From Acidobacteriota bacterium (GTDB lineage: Bacteria > Acidobacteriota > Blastocatellia > Pyrinomonadales > Pyrinomonadaceae), in assembly GCA_020199835.1 (NCBI GenBank), contig JAIVJV010000009.1, positions 868,001 to 932,000 on the forward strand: a DNA stretch of 64,000 nucleotides, in the 5' to 3' direction. The notes beneath the pieces were generated by a model. That model ran no database searches, was not told where the DNA came from, and was given only the letters and a program-made list of their open reading frames with translations. Below are positions 52,169 to 62,079 of this stretch, piece by piece. The position numbers and the translations under genes are program-made. Position 1 is the stretch's first letter. Each line of letters starts with the position of its first letter.

Positions 52169-54559
52169 CTAGACCGTGGCACTCTTGCGCTGCGCGATTT
52201 CCTGTGCGATGCCGCAAATCTTATTGATATCGAACGGCTTTGCAACGACCCAGTCGGCATTGACAGCATTGCGTGTCTGCACGCTGATCGCATCAGCCCA
52301 GCCGCTAATAATTGCGAGCGGAATCGTCTTTGAACGCTCTCGAATCTCCGTGCACAGCTCCCAACCGCTCATTTCGGGCATGCCGATGTCGGTAAAGACC
52401 GCGTCAAACTTGCCTTCGTACTGCTCGTAAAGCGCCAGCGCGATCTCCCCACTCTGCGCCGCAACCACTTCGCAGCCTTCAGCCTCGAGAGCTTCGATCA
52501 GCACCTCCCGCACGTGAGTTTCATCGTCAACCACCAGCACGCGAACTTTGTCGTCGCTAGCCGCAACACCGGCGGCTGTAGGTACGGCATCGTCAGGGGC
52601 GGCGACCACCGGCACGACCTTAGGCAAGGAAATCTTGAATGTCGTTCCGCGGCTGGGCTCGCTGTCGACTTCGATGGAACCTTCATGTCGGCGGATGATA
52701 CCGAAACTGACGGCGAGGCCCATGCCTGTCCCGGCTTTGCCTTTGGTGGTGAAGAACGGGTCAAAAAGCCGCTGTTTCACTTCGGGCGTCATGCCGGAGC
52801 CGGTATCGCTGACGCAGATCACGACGCGCTCGCGACTTTCCTGAGTCGTAAGGCGAATCTCGCCGCCGTACGGCATGGCGTCAACGGCGTTGTAGATCAT
52901 GTTGACCAGCACTTCGCGCAGTTCGACCGCGTCGCCTTGGACAAAGGCCTGGCAATCGGCGTGGAGTGCGAAGCGTACCTGCGCAAACTCGGAACGCGAC
53001 TCCCAGCGCGGTCGGGTCATTTCGCAGGCGTCCTTCAGCAGATCGGCGATGGAGATAGTTTCAAACTCGCGGCTGGGTCGCTGCCGCGCGAAATCCTGGA
53101 TGCGGCGGATGATGTGGGCGCCGTCTTCGGCGCTCTTGATGATGAGTTCGAGCCCGGCCTTGATTTTGGCTTCATCGTTACTGTTGCGGAGGATGAGTTG
53201 CGCGCGGCCGAGAATGCCAGTGAGGGTGTTGTTGACGTTGTGGGCGACGCCGAAAGAGAGTTCGCCGAGGGCGGCCATCTTTTGGGCGTGGATTTCCTGT
53301 TCGCGTTGGGCTTCGTGGCGGCTGTGGGCTTCCGCAGTCATTTCGAGGCACTTGCGGAGGCGTTCGCGGGTCGCGGGCTGCTGGGAGTTGGCGAGGAGTT
53401 GATTGGCTTGTGCGCCGATTTCGCGGCGTTCGTCGTCGGGGAGTTGCTCGCACATTTCCTCGATTAGAATGAGGAGTGCGCGTCCGGCGCCTTCGCGGTC
53501 ACCGCACCTCTCAGCGACGCGCCTGGCGCGTTCTAGGATAGGTTTAGCGTCCTGGCGGCGCCCGAGGCGGCAGAAAATGAGTCCTTGGGTGGTGAGTGCC
53601 TCAGCGAGCAGCACATCCTCCCCACTCCCCTCAAGCGTATTCACCGCCAGCTCAATCGCAGCCTCGGCTAGGTCATACTGCTGGGAACTTAAATAAAGTT
53701 GAGCAAGTGTTTCATCTACCTGGGCACAGCCAATCGTGTCGCTCAACTCGCTGAATAGGTTTCGAGCGCGTTTCAGATGTGTTTGAGCTTCCGAAAGCCT
53801 GTCGAGAGTCAGCAGAAGATAACCGCGATTATTCTCAACCGCAGCTGCATACCTCAAGTTGCCAATCTGTTCGAACTGCACGGAGGCTTCTTCATAATGA
53901 GTTAAGGCTGTATTAAAAATCGATTTTCGACCCTCAGCTATACCCAAATCTTTAAGAGTATTCGCCATCTCTGCCCGAAAGCGGCCCCTGACAGCCGAGG
54001 TGGTCCCACTCTCTAGCATCGCAACTTGATCGAGAAGACTGAGAGCTTCGTGCACACGACCCGCATGTCGCTCAACGATTGCTAACCGAATTAAAGCCAC
54101 GGCGCGAAGGTTAATGTTTTCGTCGGTTAAGTTGGTGACACAAACCCGGAGAAGTGAGTGGGCCAGCTCAAACAGACCTTGATGGTAATAGCAGCAGCCC
54201 AGCTCGCTCTGAGCCTCTAATTTCCGAACGTTCGCTCCGATATGTTGAAACAAAGCGATCGCGCCACTTAGAAGCACTTCTGCTGAGCGCTGACCGCCCG
54301 TAATCCGTTTCGCCCGTGCTACGGAATCTGTTAAAGTGCCCGCCACCAGCAACAATTCGCCGGCGGCTAGCGGGTCCAAACCTGTTTGCTTGGGCCACTC
54401 ACCGATTTTCCACCAAGGCGCTAACGCGGTACATCCGGCATCGTAATCACCCATATCAATTTTTTCACGGGCGATTGTACAGGCTGCGACAACCCGCCCC
54501 GGTTCACATAGCAAACCGTGGGTACGAACCGAATGGTTGCTTTTCGTCTTAGCTTGCAT
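52169..54559 (-). CDS. Soluble TPR hybrid histidine kinase
   Basis: 796 residues with no membrane helix. The N-terminal 390 residues are TPR repeats (AEVLLSGAIALFQHIGANVRK, VAERCGDREGAGRALL). Then a HisKA region with phospho-His near 440 (VAHNVNNTLTGI), an HATPase (N-box MIYNAVDAM, G1 DTGSGM, G2 GTGMGLAVS) and a C-terminal receiver (about 672-790) with Asp near 721 in VFTDIGMPE. The TPR region replaces a periplasmic sensor, so an internal ligand such as an imported peptide or a protein is sensed. The TPR module is a close relative of the one in the winged-helix protein at 56-58.8 kb. It is divergent from the secreted peptide gene. Confidence 0.93.
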   Translation of the reverse strand: MQAKTKSNHSVRTHGLLCEPGRVVAACTIAREKIDMGDYDAGCTALAPWWKIGEWPKQTGLDPLAAGELLLVAGTLTDSVARAKRITGGQRSAEVLLSGAIALFQHIGANVRKLEAQSELGCCYYHQGLFELAHSLLRVCVTNLTDENINLRAVALIRLAIVERHAGRVHEALSLLDQVAMLESGTTSAVRGRFRAEMANTLKDLGIAEGRKSIFNTALTHYEEASVQFEQIGNLRYAAAVENNRGYLLLTLDRLSEAQTHLKRARNLFSELSDTIGCAQVDETLAQLYLSSQQYDLAEAAIELAVNTLEGSGEDVLLAEALTTQGLIFCRLGRRQDAKPILERARRVAERCGDREGAGRALLILIEEMCEQLPDDERREIGAQANQLLANSQQPATRERLRKCLEMTAEAHSRHEAQREQEIHAQKMAALGELSFGVAHNVNNTLTGILGRAQLILRNSNDEAKIKAGLELIIKSAEDGAHIIRRIQDFARQRPSREFETISIADLLKDACEMTRPRWESRSEFAQVRFALHADCQAFVQGDAVELREVLVNMIYNAVDAMPYGGEIRLTTQESRERVVICVSDTGSGMTPEVKQRLFDPFFTTKGKAGTGMGLAVSFGIIRRHEGSIEVDSEPSRGTTFKISLPKVVPVVAAPDDAVPTAAGVAASDDKVRVLVVDDETHVREVLIEALEAEGCEVVAAQSGEIALALYEQYEGKFDAVFTDIGMPEMSGWELCTEIRERSKTIPLAIISGWADAISVQTRNAVNADWVVAKPFDINKICGIAQEIAQRKSATV

Positions 54560-54752
54560 CGTTCTCCGCCACGTCTGCGTACTTCGTATCCACTGACACT
54601 CCCCTATACAAAGCTTGAATCAATCGATCCGTGTTCTGAAATGCAGGGTTGGTTATCTATCCGGTCCCTTTCTTTGCCTTTCCGTTGAGATCTGTTTACT
54701 GAGTAGTCAAAGTATGACCTTTCGTCAATGATACAGCCGCTTGTGCTGATGT

Positions 54753-54764
54753 AGGTAAATACCT
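54753..54764 (+). promoter_or_regulatory. Inverted repeat, possible activator site
   Basis: AGGTA-AA-TACCT, about 44 bases upstream of the -24 element. The position suits a binding site for a sigma-54 activator (Fis-type HTH). Arms are short, so it may be chance. Confidence 0.35.
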
Positions 54765-54807
54765 GAAAAACGGAGACTTAATCCTAAGAGAGTAAATGTT
54801 GTGTGTT

Positions 54808-54823
54808 TGGCACGTCCCTTGAA
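54808..54823 (+). promoter_or_regulatory. Sigma-54 (-24/-12) promoter
   Basis: Reads TGGCACG, four bases, TTGAA. The consensus is TGGCACG-N4-TTGCA/T, so only the C of the -12 GC is missing. The GG-to-GC distance (ten bases) is exactly right. Transcription would begin near 54834, about 93 bases before the peptide ATG at 54927. Confidence 0.75.
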
Positions 54824-54926
54824 AAGTGTTGGGTTGAATCAGTAAATGCGTATCGGCCCAAGGAAGGCTTTCTTAACGAGTTCTTGAGTCGACCCGAACT
54901 TAGAAGCTTCAGCACAGGAGAAAGCA

Positions 54927-55196
54927 ATGAACACTATAAAATCAATCGTTTGCTCAACCCTCTTAGTTTTAATTCTCTCAACCGCGGTATTTCCAAAGAG
55001 CGGTGTCATATCGACCACGAAGAGCGGAACTATTTCCACAACTCGAACTGGTACTATCGCGACAACAGGAACGATTCCAACCACCCGTAGCGGAATCATT
55101 CCAACGACTAGGGCGACCACGACAACTCGCAGCTTACCCCTGATTGGTCGCTTCGAGATTTTGGATATTCTTATCACCCTCCTAAGCCCATGGTAG
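54927..55196 (+). CDS. Small secreted repeat peptide precursor (89 residues)
   Basis: ATG at 54927 with GGAG six bases upstream. Residues 1-22 form a signal peptide (basic MNTIK, hydrophobic core). Then comes a run of octapeptide-like units: SGVISTTK, SGTISTTR, TGTIATT, GTIPTTR, SGIIPTTR and ATTTTR, most ending in Lys or Arg. The C-terminus is a hydrophobic tail (RFEILDILITLLSPW). The unit pattern [ST]GxI[SPA]TT[RK] with basic ends resembles multi-copy prohormone precursors cleaved after basic residues (yeast alpha-factor style); this is an analogy only. It is preceded by a near-consensus sigma-54 promoter and lies between TPR regulators. Function unknown. Confidence 0.72.
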   Translation: MNTIKSIVCSTLLVLILSTAVFPKSGVISTTKSGTISTTRTGTIATTGTIPTTRSGIIPTTRATTTTRSLPLIGRFEILDILITLLSPW

Positions 55197-55362
55197 TCGC
55201 TTGGGAGAGTTTCAGTCAGATTGAACTCCTTAGTTGTCACATATCAGTCATTTTCACTAATTCAGCCGGGTGAATTCCCGTTATCACTCCCAGCGGCAAC
55301 CCCTGTACCGAAGAAAGGTTTTGACCATGAAATTGACAAGCACGGGCCGTATCGTAACCGTT

Positions 55363-55494
55363 TCACAATCCTTTAATGTGCTCGAAGGGTTCATCTTTCC
55401 ATCGGATTAGCCGCACGCCGCGTTGTCGGAACCACGTCCGAACCTCGACAATGGTCCAACTTGGATGTGTGTGCACTGCGGTCTGAATCGGTTG
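55363..55494 (-). pseudogene. Short C-terminal gene remnant
   Basis: A 43-codon open stretch that starts directly after a stop at 55497-55495 and ends with TGA at 55365-55363. The translation (VEVRTWFRQRGVRLIRWK, then DEPFEHIKGL) has the composition of real protein and looks like a C-terminus, but no start or ribosome site is present. Family not recognised. Confidence 0.4.
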
Positions 55495-55662
55495 TTACGG
55501 AATCCGATCTTGTAGAGAGAACGCACGGCTTCATTAATTGCGTTGTACCCTACATGTTTGCTGCCACTGATTTACCAGAGATTTCGGGCTTCAGTGTTAA
55601 TCGATATTCTCTAGGTGTCAGATGGCGCAGAGACCCAGAGACTCATTAGGTCGTTCTTCGCT

Positions 55663-55952
55663 TTACTCCTTAAGCCACTGCCCAGTCTGCTCACGCACCT
55701 CTGCGAGCTTTAAAACACAAACATATCGAGCACCGCTTCACGATAGCTAGGATTGACTCTTTCGATGGGACGGTCCGCATTGGACGCCTTGGTTTCGTGA
55801 ACCTCAAATAGCACGTTGTGCTGCTCAGCCCAATCAGCCCGCGTGACAAAGATTAGTTCTGGTGCGTTGTCCGGTCTCAGGTTGCGCGAATAGCCGCGTT
55901 CATAGTCGCCCGGAAACCTCCAGTTTTCAATGGCGTCGTTTTTCAGGGTCGG
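55663..55952 (-). pseudogene. Frameshifted, 5'-truncated gene remnant
   Basis: An 80-codon stretch from 55952 to a TAA at 55712 with real-protein composition (ENWRFPGDYERGYSRNLRP, IFVTRADWAEQHNVLFEVHE, YREAVLDMFVF). A one-base shift in the T/A run at its end would let it continue as KLAEVREQTGQWLKE to a TAA at 55665-55663. There is no start codon at its upstream end. I read it as a decayed gene that lost its 5' part; the family is not recognised. Confidence 0.45.
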
Positions 55953-56027
55953 TTACAGGTCTGCTAATTCCACTTAGCTAGTGTCAAAAAACTTTGGAAC
56001 GAGTGACCTTAGCTGTGATTGCACCGT

Positions 56028-58799
56028 CTACGTGGTTCTGGCGATTGCCTCTTTTATGCGAGTTACCAGTGAGGGCTGCTGAATTACAGAAAGTAAATTA
56101 GTTAGCTCATGCAGGATCTTCATTCTCTCATGTGAGTCTAGACCGTCCCTCATCTCCTCGAACAAACCTACTAAGGCTCTTCCGGCGCCGGAGTGGTCCC
56201 CGCATCGTTCGGCTACTCTGTGCGCTGCTTCAAAACACCTTTTTGCCTCACTATACAACTCCTGCTTACAGGCGATTGTAGCCTTCGTAGTTAATGCTTC
56301 CGCGAGTAAAGCTTCGCTATCGGTCAGTACCAATGTATCAACTGCCCTATCAATGGCCTCTTCTGCTGCAACGTACCGTTTTGTTTCTGAATATAGTCGT
56401 GCGAGGGTGTCGTTTACTTGGGCCCCACGTACGTTGTCACGTAAAGCCTCAAACACTTTTCGGGCACGTAGGAGGTGAGATTCCGACTCGTCGTAGTATT
56501 TAAGATCGAGCAAGAGAAAGCCAATATTGTTTTCGGCCGACGCTACGTTACGATGGTGACCCAGCGCTTCGGATTCATGCAGTGCTTTTAAGAAGTGGAG
56601 TTTCGCCTCACCTAAAAAGTGTTCATTCTGTTCCAGGAATCCTAGTTCCTTCAGAGTGGTGGCCAAATCTATATTGCAACGACCTGTTACGAGACACCCT
56701 GCAATTTCAACGTGCGCCGCTTCCCGCAATACTCTGAGAGACTCTCCTAGGCGGCCGGAATCTCGTTCAATCACACCTAGGATGATCAAAGCCAGCGTTT
56801 TCAATTCGATTTCATCTTCGGGCAACTCAGAAATAGCCGTTAATACGGTTTCTTTCGCCATATCAAGAAGCCCCTGCCGATAGTAGCATCGCGTCAACTC
56901 TACTCGAGCCTCAGCGGAACGGCTTTTAATCCCGAGTTGCTCAAAAAGCGCAATTGACCCGTTGAGGAGAGCTTCGGCGTGTCTATGGCCATGGAGTACT
57001 TGCTTGGTGCCAGCGAGGCAGCCGAAGAGCGTACCAGAAGTGAAGAGTAGGTCAGCAGCAGTATAAGCATTCAATCGGTTAAGCTTAGGCCACTTGCCCG
57101 GCACACTCCAAAATTGAAGAATTAAGTGAGCAGCGTCATAGTTCCCCGTTGCCAACTGATCACGTACAATAGAGCACAGAATTTGTACTTCTTCTTCGGG
57201 GGTCAGCTGGATGAAAGATATCTGAGAAGGGAGTCTCAGTTCGGTTTCGGAAATTGCTGTTGCCTGTATCGGCAGAGACTTCTTGTAGAGTCGCTTGCTC
57301 GTTTGATAAGCAACATACCATTGATGTATTGAAGGATAGCTCGTTTTGAGCTCACTTGCGCGGCGAACCTCCCGTTCCACGCCCTTCCAGTCCCATTTAA
57401 AGCGAAGCTTAAGTCGCTCGTCCCTCCGATGGTCCGTACCGGTCTCGAAATTGCGGGACGTTTCTCCTTGTGACTCCCGGCGGTCGTCCTCCGGTGGGAG
57501 GTAGTTCGTTGCCAGGCGCAGGTAACAGTCCACAATAGCGGCGTACGCCAGGGCGTAGTTCGGGTCTTGCTCGATCGCTTCACGGAAATGCCCGATAGCT
57601 TTTTCGATACCCGCCCGCGTGTAGCGACTCCAGTGATAGCGCCCCTCCAAATAAGCCTCATACGCGCCCGGGTTTTCGGTATAGCGCGCAGTGACGTGTT
57701 TCTCTTCCTCACCCGACAGCTTCAACTTCAGATTCAACAGGAGTTGTCGCGTAATCGCGTCCTGTATTTGCAGCAGATCCGCACGCCCAGAATCAAAAGT
57801 CTCACCCCACAATTGCCAACCCGTCGCAACCTCCACCAACTCGGCGGTAATCACAATCGCACCTGCTCGGCTCGCAATCTCAGCCTCACCAACACCTCCG
57901 GCTGCCGAGGCATTGCCATCGGGGTCACGCGCAACGTCGCCAAGGCCGGCGCCGCTCGAGCCGGCCACTACGCCGCTCCGACCGCGGTCGCCGCCGTCGC
58001 TCAATTGCGAATCAGCGGTAGCTTCGGTCAATCCCGCCCTCGTTCGCGCTACGCCCGCGGCCGTTCGGGTCGGTTTCGCCATTGCCCGCCCGGTCCTCGC
58101 CGTGGAGCGAAGGGTACCCACTGAGGACCGCTTCTCTAGCGTCGCCGGTACCACCAGCGCGGGCCGCACCTGAATCTTCCCCACCAACACCGCCTTCGCA
58201 TTCAGTTGCTTCCCAACCGCACGCGGATCGACATCATCTGCGTTGTACCGAAATACCGCAGTTCGCGACATCACTCGCAGCCGCGACACACGAGACAGGT
58301 TGTTGATGATGTTGTCCGTGAGGCCCTCGGCCAGATACTCCAGCCCCTCATCACCAGTCGCGTTGATAAACGGCATCACCGCAACAACTATCCGCTCAGG
58401 CGCCGCCTCGCCGTCACCGTTAGCCGACGGACCGACTTCCGGTTCGACAACAGGCCCCTCGCCGTCGCTTTCATACACCTTCACACTCGCAACAAAGCGA
58501 TACCCGCGTCGCGCCACAGTTTCGATGTATTTCGGACCCGCACGTTCATCGCCCAACGCGCGTCGAAGGACAAAAATGTTCTGCGTCAGGTTCGACTCTT
58601 CAACAAAAGTGTCGGGCCAGACATCCCGCAACAGATCATCTTTCTCAACGACGTGTCCCGCATTCACCACGAGCCGCACGAGTATCTCGGTGGCTTTGGG
58701 TGATAGAGCGACAGTTTCTCCGTCACGAGTCAGGCTGCGTTGAGCGAGGTTGAGGCGATATGGACCAAATTCGTAGGTGAGGTTATCGAGTTGATTCAT
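56028..58799 (-). CDS. Winged-helix transcriptional regulator with TolB-like and TPR domains
   Basis: 923 residues. Residues 1-105 are an OmpR/CadC-type winged helix (VALSPKATEILVRLVVNAGHVVEKDDLL, then SNLTQNIFVLRRALGD and RRGYRF). Residues about 130-330 are the TolB-like domain often joined to it (VAVMPFINATGDEGLEYLAEGLTDNIINNLS), interrupted by about 100 Gly/Ala/Arg-rich residues that do not fit the fold. TPR repeats then run to the end, and the last 400 residues are a close relative of the TPR module of the histidine kinase at 52-54.6 kb (HAEALLNGSIALFEQLG, VAERCGDHSGAGRAL). No membrane helix is obvious. The protein is probably a DNA-binding sensor. It is preceded by no strong ribosome site. 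Confidence 0.88.
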   Translation of the reverse strand: MNQLDNLTYEFGPYRLNLAQRSLTRDGETVALSPKATEILVRLVVNAGHVVEKDDLLRDVWPDTFVEESNLTQNIFVLRRALGDERAGPKYIETVARRGYRFVASVKVYESDGEGPVVEPEVGPSANGDGEAAPERIVVAVMPFINATGDEGLEYLAEGLTDNIINNLSRVSRLRVMSRTAVFRYNADDVDPRAVGKQLNAKAVLVGKIQVRPALVVPATLEKRSSVGTLRSTARTGRAMAKPTRTAAGVARTRAGLTEATADSQLSDGGDRGRSGVVAGSSGAGLGDVARDPDGNASAAGGVGEAEIASRAGAIVITAELVEVATGWQLWGETFDSGRADLLQIQDAITRQLLLNLKLKLSGEEEKHVTARYTENPGAYEAYLEGRYHWSRYTRAGIEKAIGHFREAIEQDPNYALAYAAIVDCYLRLATNYLPPEDDRRESQGETSRNFETGTDHRRDERLKLRFKWDWKGVEREVRRASELKTSYPSIHQWYVAYQTSKRLYKKSLPIQATAISETELRLPSQISFIQLTPEEEVQILCSIVRDQLATGNYDAAHLILQFWSVPGKWPKLNRLNAYTAADLLFTSGTLFGCLAGTKQVLHGHRHAEALLNGSIALFEQLGIKSRSAEARVELTRCYYRQGLLDMAKETVLTAISELPEDEIELKTLALIILGVIERDSGRLGESLRVLREAAHVEIAGCLVTGRCNIDLATTLKELGFLEQNEHFLGEAKLHFLKALHESEALGHHRNVASAENNIGFLLLDLKYYDESESHLLRARKVFEALRDNVRGAQVNDTLARLYSETKRYVAAEEAIDRAVDTLVLTDSEALLAEALTTKATIACKQELYSEAKRCFEAAHRVAERCGDHSGAGRALVGLFEEMRDGLDSHERMKILHELTNLLSVIQQPSLVTRIKEAIARTT
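57855..58165. repeat. GC-rich palindromic insertion inside the winged-helix TPR gene
   Basis: About 310 bases inserted in frame at the TolB-like domain. It contains the inverted repeat CGGTCCTC / GAGGACCG (58091-58098 and 58123-58130), a GGGTACCC palindrome between them, and the perfect palindrome GACCGCGGTC (57980-57989). Codon use and composition differ from the flanks. Ends are approximate. Confidence 0.5.
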
Positions 58800-59055
58800 A
58801 GACGTTGAGAACGATCTAATAATTTTTTGATTTAACTATAAGGATTTCCCGGTGGCAGAGTGGGTATAGTGAGCGCGTTGTCAAACGCCGCTGCCATTCC
58901 AGGCTGCGTGATTCTAAGAGCAAGTCTTACGAATGGCAAGATCCGAGAGCGTCTCGATTGTGCGTTTGGTCTGGCCCAGTTGAGAGAGGGGGCAATGTCA
59001 ACTGGTGGACAGGTGGGTGTCCTTAGCCGGATTTGGGAACCTCACCCCAGCGACC

Positions 59056-59124
59056 TTCGCGACTCTTGTGCTTCATGGCCCGCTTCGCCCAGCAAGCCTG
59101 GGGTTATGGAGCACAAGAGAGCGA
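59056..59124. repeat. Long hairpin in the spacer upstream of the methyltransferase
   Basis: CTCTTGTGCTTCAT (59063-59076) pairs with ATGGAGCACAAGAG (59106-59119), one wobble; the flanking TTCGC and CGAA extend it. The loop includes CCCAG-CAAGC-CTGGG. It may be an RNA structure or an immobile palindromic repeat. The rest of the 384-bp spacer (58800-59183) shows no convincing gene. Confidence 0.45.
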
Positions 59125-59183
59125 AGTAAATCATCCCTTTTGTCGCTCACTCTCCCGACTGTTATGCTTCTCTCGCCTTCGCG

Positions 59184-60080
59184 ATGTCTGAAGCAAATTC
59201 CCAACTCAAAGAGCGTGTGCGTGCGTTTTGGCAGGAACATCCCTGTGGGACGAAGTTTGCCGATGCCGAACCAGGTTCGCGCAGGTTCTACGAACTCGTC
59301 GAAGAACATCGCTACACGAAAGAATGGCACATTCCGATCGCCGCAGGCTTCGCCAACACAAAACATCTTGCGGTGCTCGAGATCGGTTGTGGACTTGGTA
59401 CGGATGGCGCGCAGTTCGCAAAAGCCGGCGCGAATTACACGGGTATCGACTTAACGAACGCCGCCGTCGATCTCGCACGCCGGCGGTTCGAGCTTTTTAA
59501 TCTGCCCGGCACGTTTCGCGTTGCCGATGCAGAACGGCTGGATTTTCCAGATAACACATTCGATCTCGTCTACTCCCACGGCGTGCTGCATCACACGCCC
59601 GACACCCAAGCCGCTATCCGCGAGATTCATCGTGTGTTGCGTCCCGGCGGCCGTGCCGTCGTGATGCTTTATCATCGCGACTCCTACAACTATCGCATCA
59701 ACATCTCGCTGCTCCGCCGCGCAGGCGTGCATTTGCTGCGCTGGCACGCGGGCGTGAAACTCGTTCACACACTCACGGGCGAAAGCGAAGAATCACTGCT
59801 CCAGCACGCGCAACAACTGCGATCCGACAAACAGTACCTCGGTTCCGATGAGTTTTTGAGCCGTAACACCGATGGCGCCGGCAATCCACTCGCGCGCGTT
59901 TATTCACGCGCAGAAGCACGCGAACTCTTCAAAGACTTCGCTTTCGTCGAACTCCGTCCCTACTTTCTCAACAAACGCTGGCTGCCGATAATCGGTCCAC
60001 TCCTGCCACGCGCGGTCGAAGCAAAACTCGCTTCTCGATGGGGCTGGCATTTGTGGATCTATGCTACAAAGGAGCGGTGA
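59184..60080 (+). CDS. Class I SAM-dependent methyltransferase
   Basis: 298 residues. Motif I is [19 protein letters not shown], the acidic residue after strand 2 is in [14 protein letters not shown], and [38 protein letters not shown] is the methyltransferase-11 pattern. The C-terminal part has a hydrophobic, Arg-rich stretch but no clear membrane helix. It is followed with a GTGA overlap by the epimerase, and by a glycosyltransferase and asnB, so it probably methylates a sugar or lipid intermediate in surface glycan synthesis. Confidence 0.88.
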   Translation: MSEANSQLKERVRAFWQEHPCGTKFADAEPGSRRFYELVEEHRYTKEWHIPIAAGFANTKHLAVLEIGCGLGTDGAQFAKAGANYTGIDLTNAAVDLARRRFELFNLPGTFRVADAERLDFPDNTFDLVYSHGVLHHTPDTQAAIREIHRVLRPGGRAVVMLYHRDSYNYRINISLLRRAGVHLLRWHAGVKLVHTLTGESEESLLQHAQQLRSDKQYLGSDEFLSRNTDGAGNPLARVYSRAEARELFKDFAFVELRPYFLNKRWLPIIGPLLPRAVEAKLASRWGWHLWIYATKER

Positions 60081-61036
60081 AAAGGGTTCTCGTAACCGGC
60101 GGCGCGGGTTTCATCGGTTCGCATCTCGTCGATCATTTATTGAAGACTGACGCGGAGCAGATCACCGTCGTTGACGACTTCAACACCTTTTACGAACCCG
60201 AAATCAAACGCTCCAACATTCGCGAGCACCTCCAGGACCAGCGTTACGCGCTCATCGAAACAGATATTCGTGATCGCGCCGCTCTCGAACTGATTTTCAA
60301 CCAGCAAAACTTCGATTGCGTCGTTCACCTCGCGGCGCGCGCGGGCGTGCGACCTTCGCTCAGCGAGCCACAGCTCTACACCGAAACCAACATCAACGGC
60401 ACCGTCAATCTTCTCGAACTCGCGCGCCAACACAACATCAAACAGTTCGTCTTCGGATCTTCATCTTCCGTTTACGGCATCAATGCAAAAGTCCCGTTCA
60501 GCGAAGAGGATCCGATTCGCCAACCGATCTCGCCTTACGCGGCCACGAAAGCAGCAGGCGAACTTCTTGGCCACACCTATTCGCATCTTTACGGCCTTCG
60601 TTGTGTGTGTCTTCGTTTTTTCACCGTCTATGGACCACGACAGCGTCCGGATCTCGCGATCCACAAATTCGCCAAACTGATCAGCCAAAACAAACCGATA
60701 CCCGTTTTCGGCGACGGCACCACACGCCGCGATTACACTTACGTTGACGACATCATCGATGGCGTCGTCGCCGCGATTCACTACGACAAAAGCGACTACG
60801 AAGTGTTCAACCTCGGCGAATCACGCACTGTCGAACTTCGCGAGCTAATCTCGCTGCTCGAAAAAGAACTCGACGCGCGCGCCATCATCGATCGCCAACC
60901 GCCGCAGCCGGGCGACGTTCCGCAAACATTCGCTGACATCACCAAAGCACGCGCGCTGCTCGGCTACAACCCGCAAACCCAAATCGAAGCGGGCCTGCGC
61001 AGGTTTGTTGAGTGGTTCCGAGGGAATTTGGTCTAA
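60077..61036 (+). CDS. NAD-dependent epimerase/dehydratase (UDP-glucose/UDP-glucuronate 4-epimerase type)
   Basis: 319 residues from GTG 60077, which overlaps the methyltransferase stop (GTGA) and gives the normal start [21 protein letters not shown]; an ATG at 60038 lies inside the methyltransferase gene. SDR features: [36 protein letters not shown] and the YAATKAAGE (YxxxK) catalytic motif. The family converts UDP-glucose to UDP-galactose or UDP-GlcA to UDP-GalA. AAGGAG lies two bases before the start. It is part of the glycan cluster. Confidence 0.9.
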   Translation: MKRVLVTGGAGFIGSHLVDHLLKTDAEQITVVDDFNTFYEPEIKRSNIREHLQDQRYALIETDIRDRAALELIFNQQNFDCVVHLAARAGVRPSLSEPQLYTETNINGTVNLLELARQHNIKQFVFGSSSSVYGINAKVPFSEEDPIRQPISPYAATKAAGELLGHTYSHLYGLRCVCLRFFTVYGPRQRPDLAIHKFAKLISQNKPIPVFGDGTTRRDYTYVDDIIDGVVAAIHYDKSDYEVFNLGESRTVELRELISLLEKELDARAIIDRQPPQPGDVPQTFADITKARALLGYNPQTQIEAGLRRFVEWFRGNLV

Positions 61037-61053
61037 AATGCGGGAGAGGGTTG

Positions 61054-62067
<1,014 letters not shown>

Positions 62068-62079
62068 AGTTACAAGATT

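Larger units (their letters stand above)
55197..56027. other. Decayed intergenic stretch with remnants of two genes
   Basis: 831 bases without an intact gene. It holds a frameshifted, 5'-truncated remnant (55663-55952) and a short C-terminal remnant (55363-55494), both read leftwards, plus a weak 27-codon plus-strand frame at 55327-55410 not accepted as a gene. Nothing else was recognised. Confidence 0.5.

Noticed and set aside
54839-55240. Minus-strand 133-residue frame over the repeat peptide gene
   Set aside because: It has no ribosome site, its residues (VVVVALVVG, VPVVAIVPV) are the mirror of the repeat, and the plus strand has a signal peptide, ribosome site and promoter.
55327-55410. 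27-codon plus-strand frame with an AAAGG site
   Set aside because: Too short, no signal or repeat, and overlaps the coding-like remnant on the other strand.
58854-58870. TGGCAGA-like word upstream of the methyltransferase
   Set aside because: No GC at the -12 position (it reads AT).
58860-59129. 89-residue frame in the spacer before the methyltransferase
   Set aside because: No ribosome site, mixed composition, and it crosses the large hairpin.
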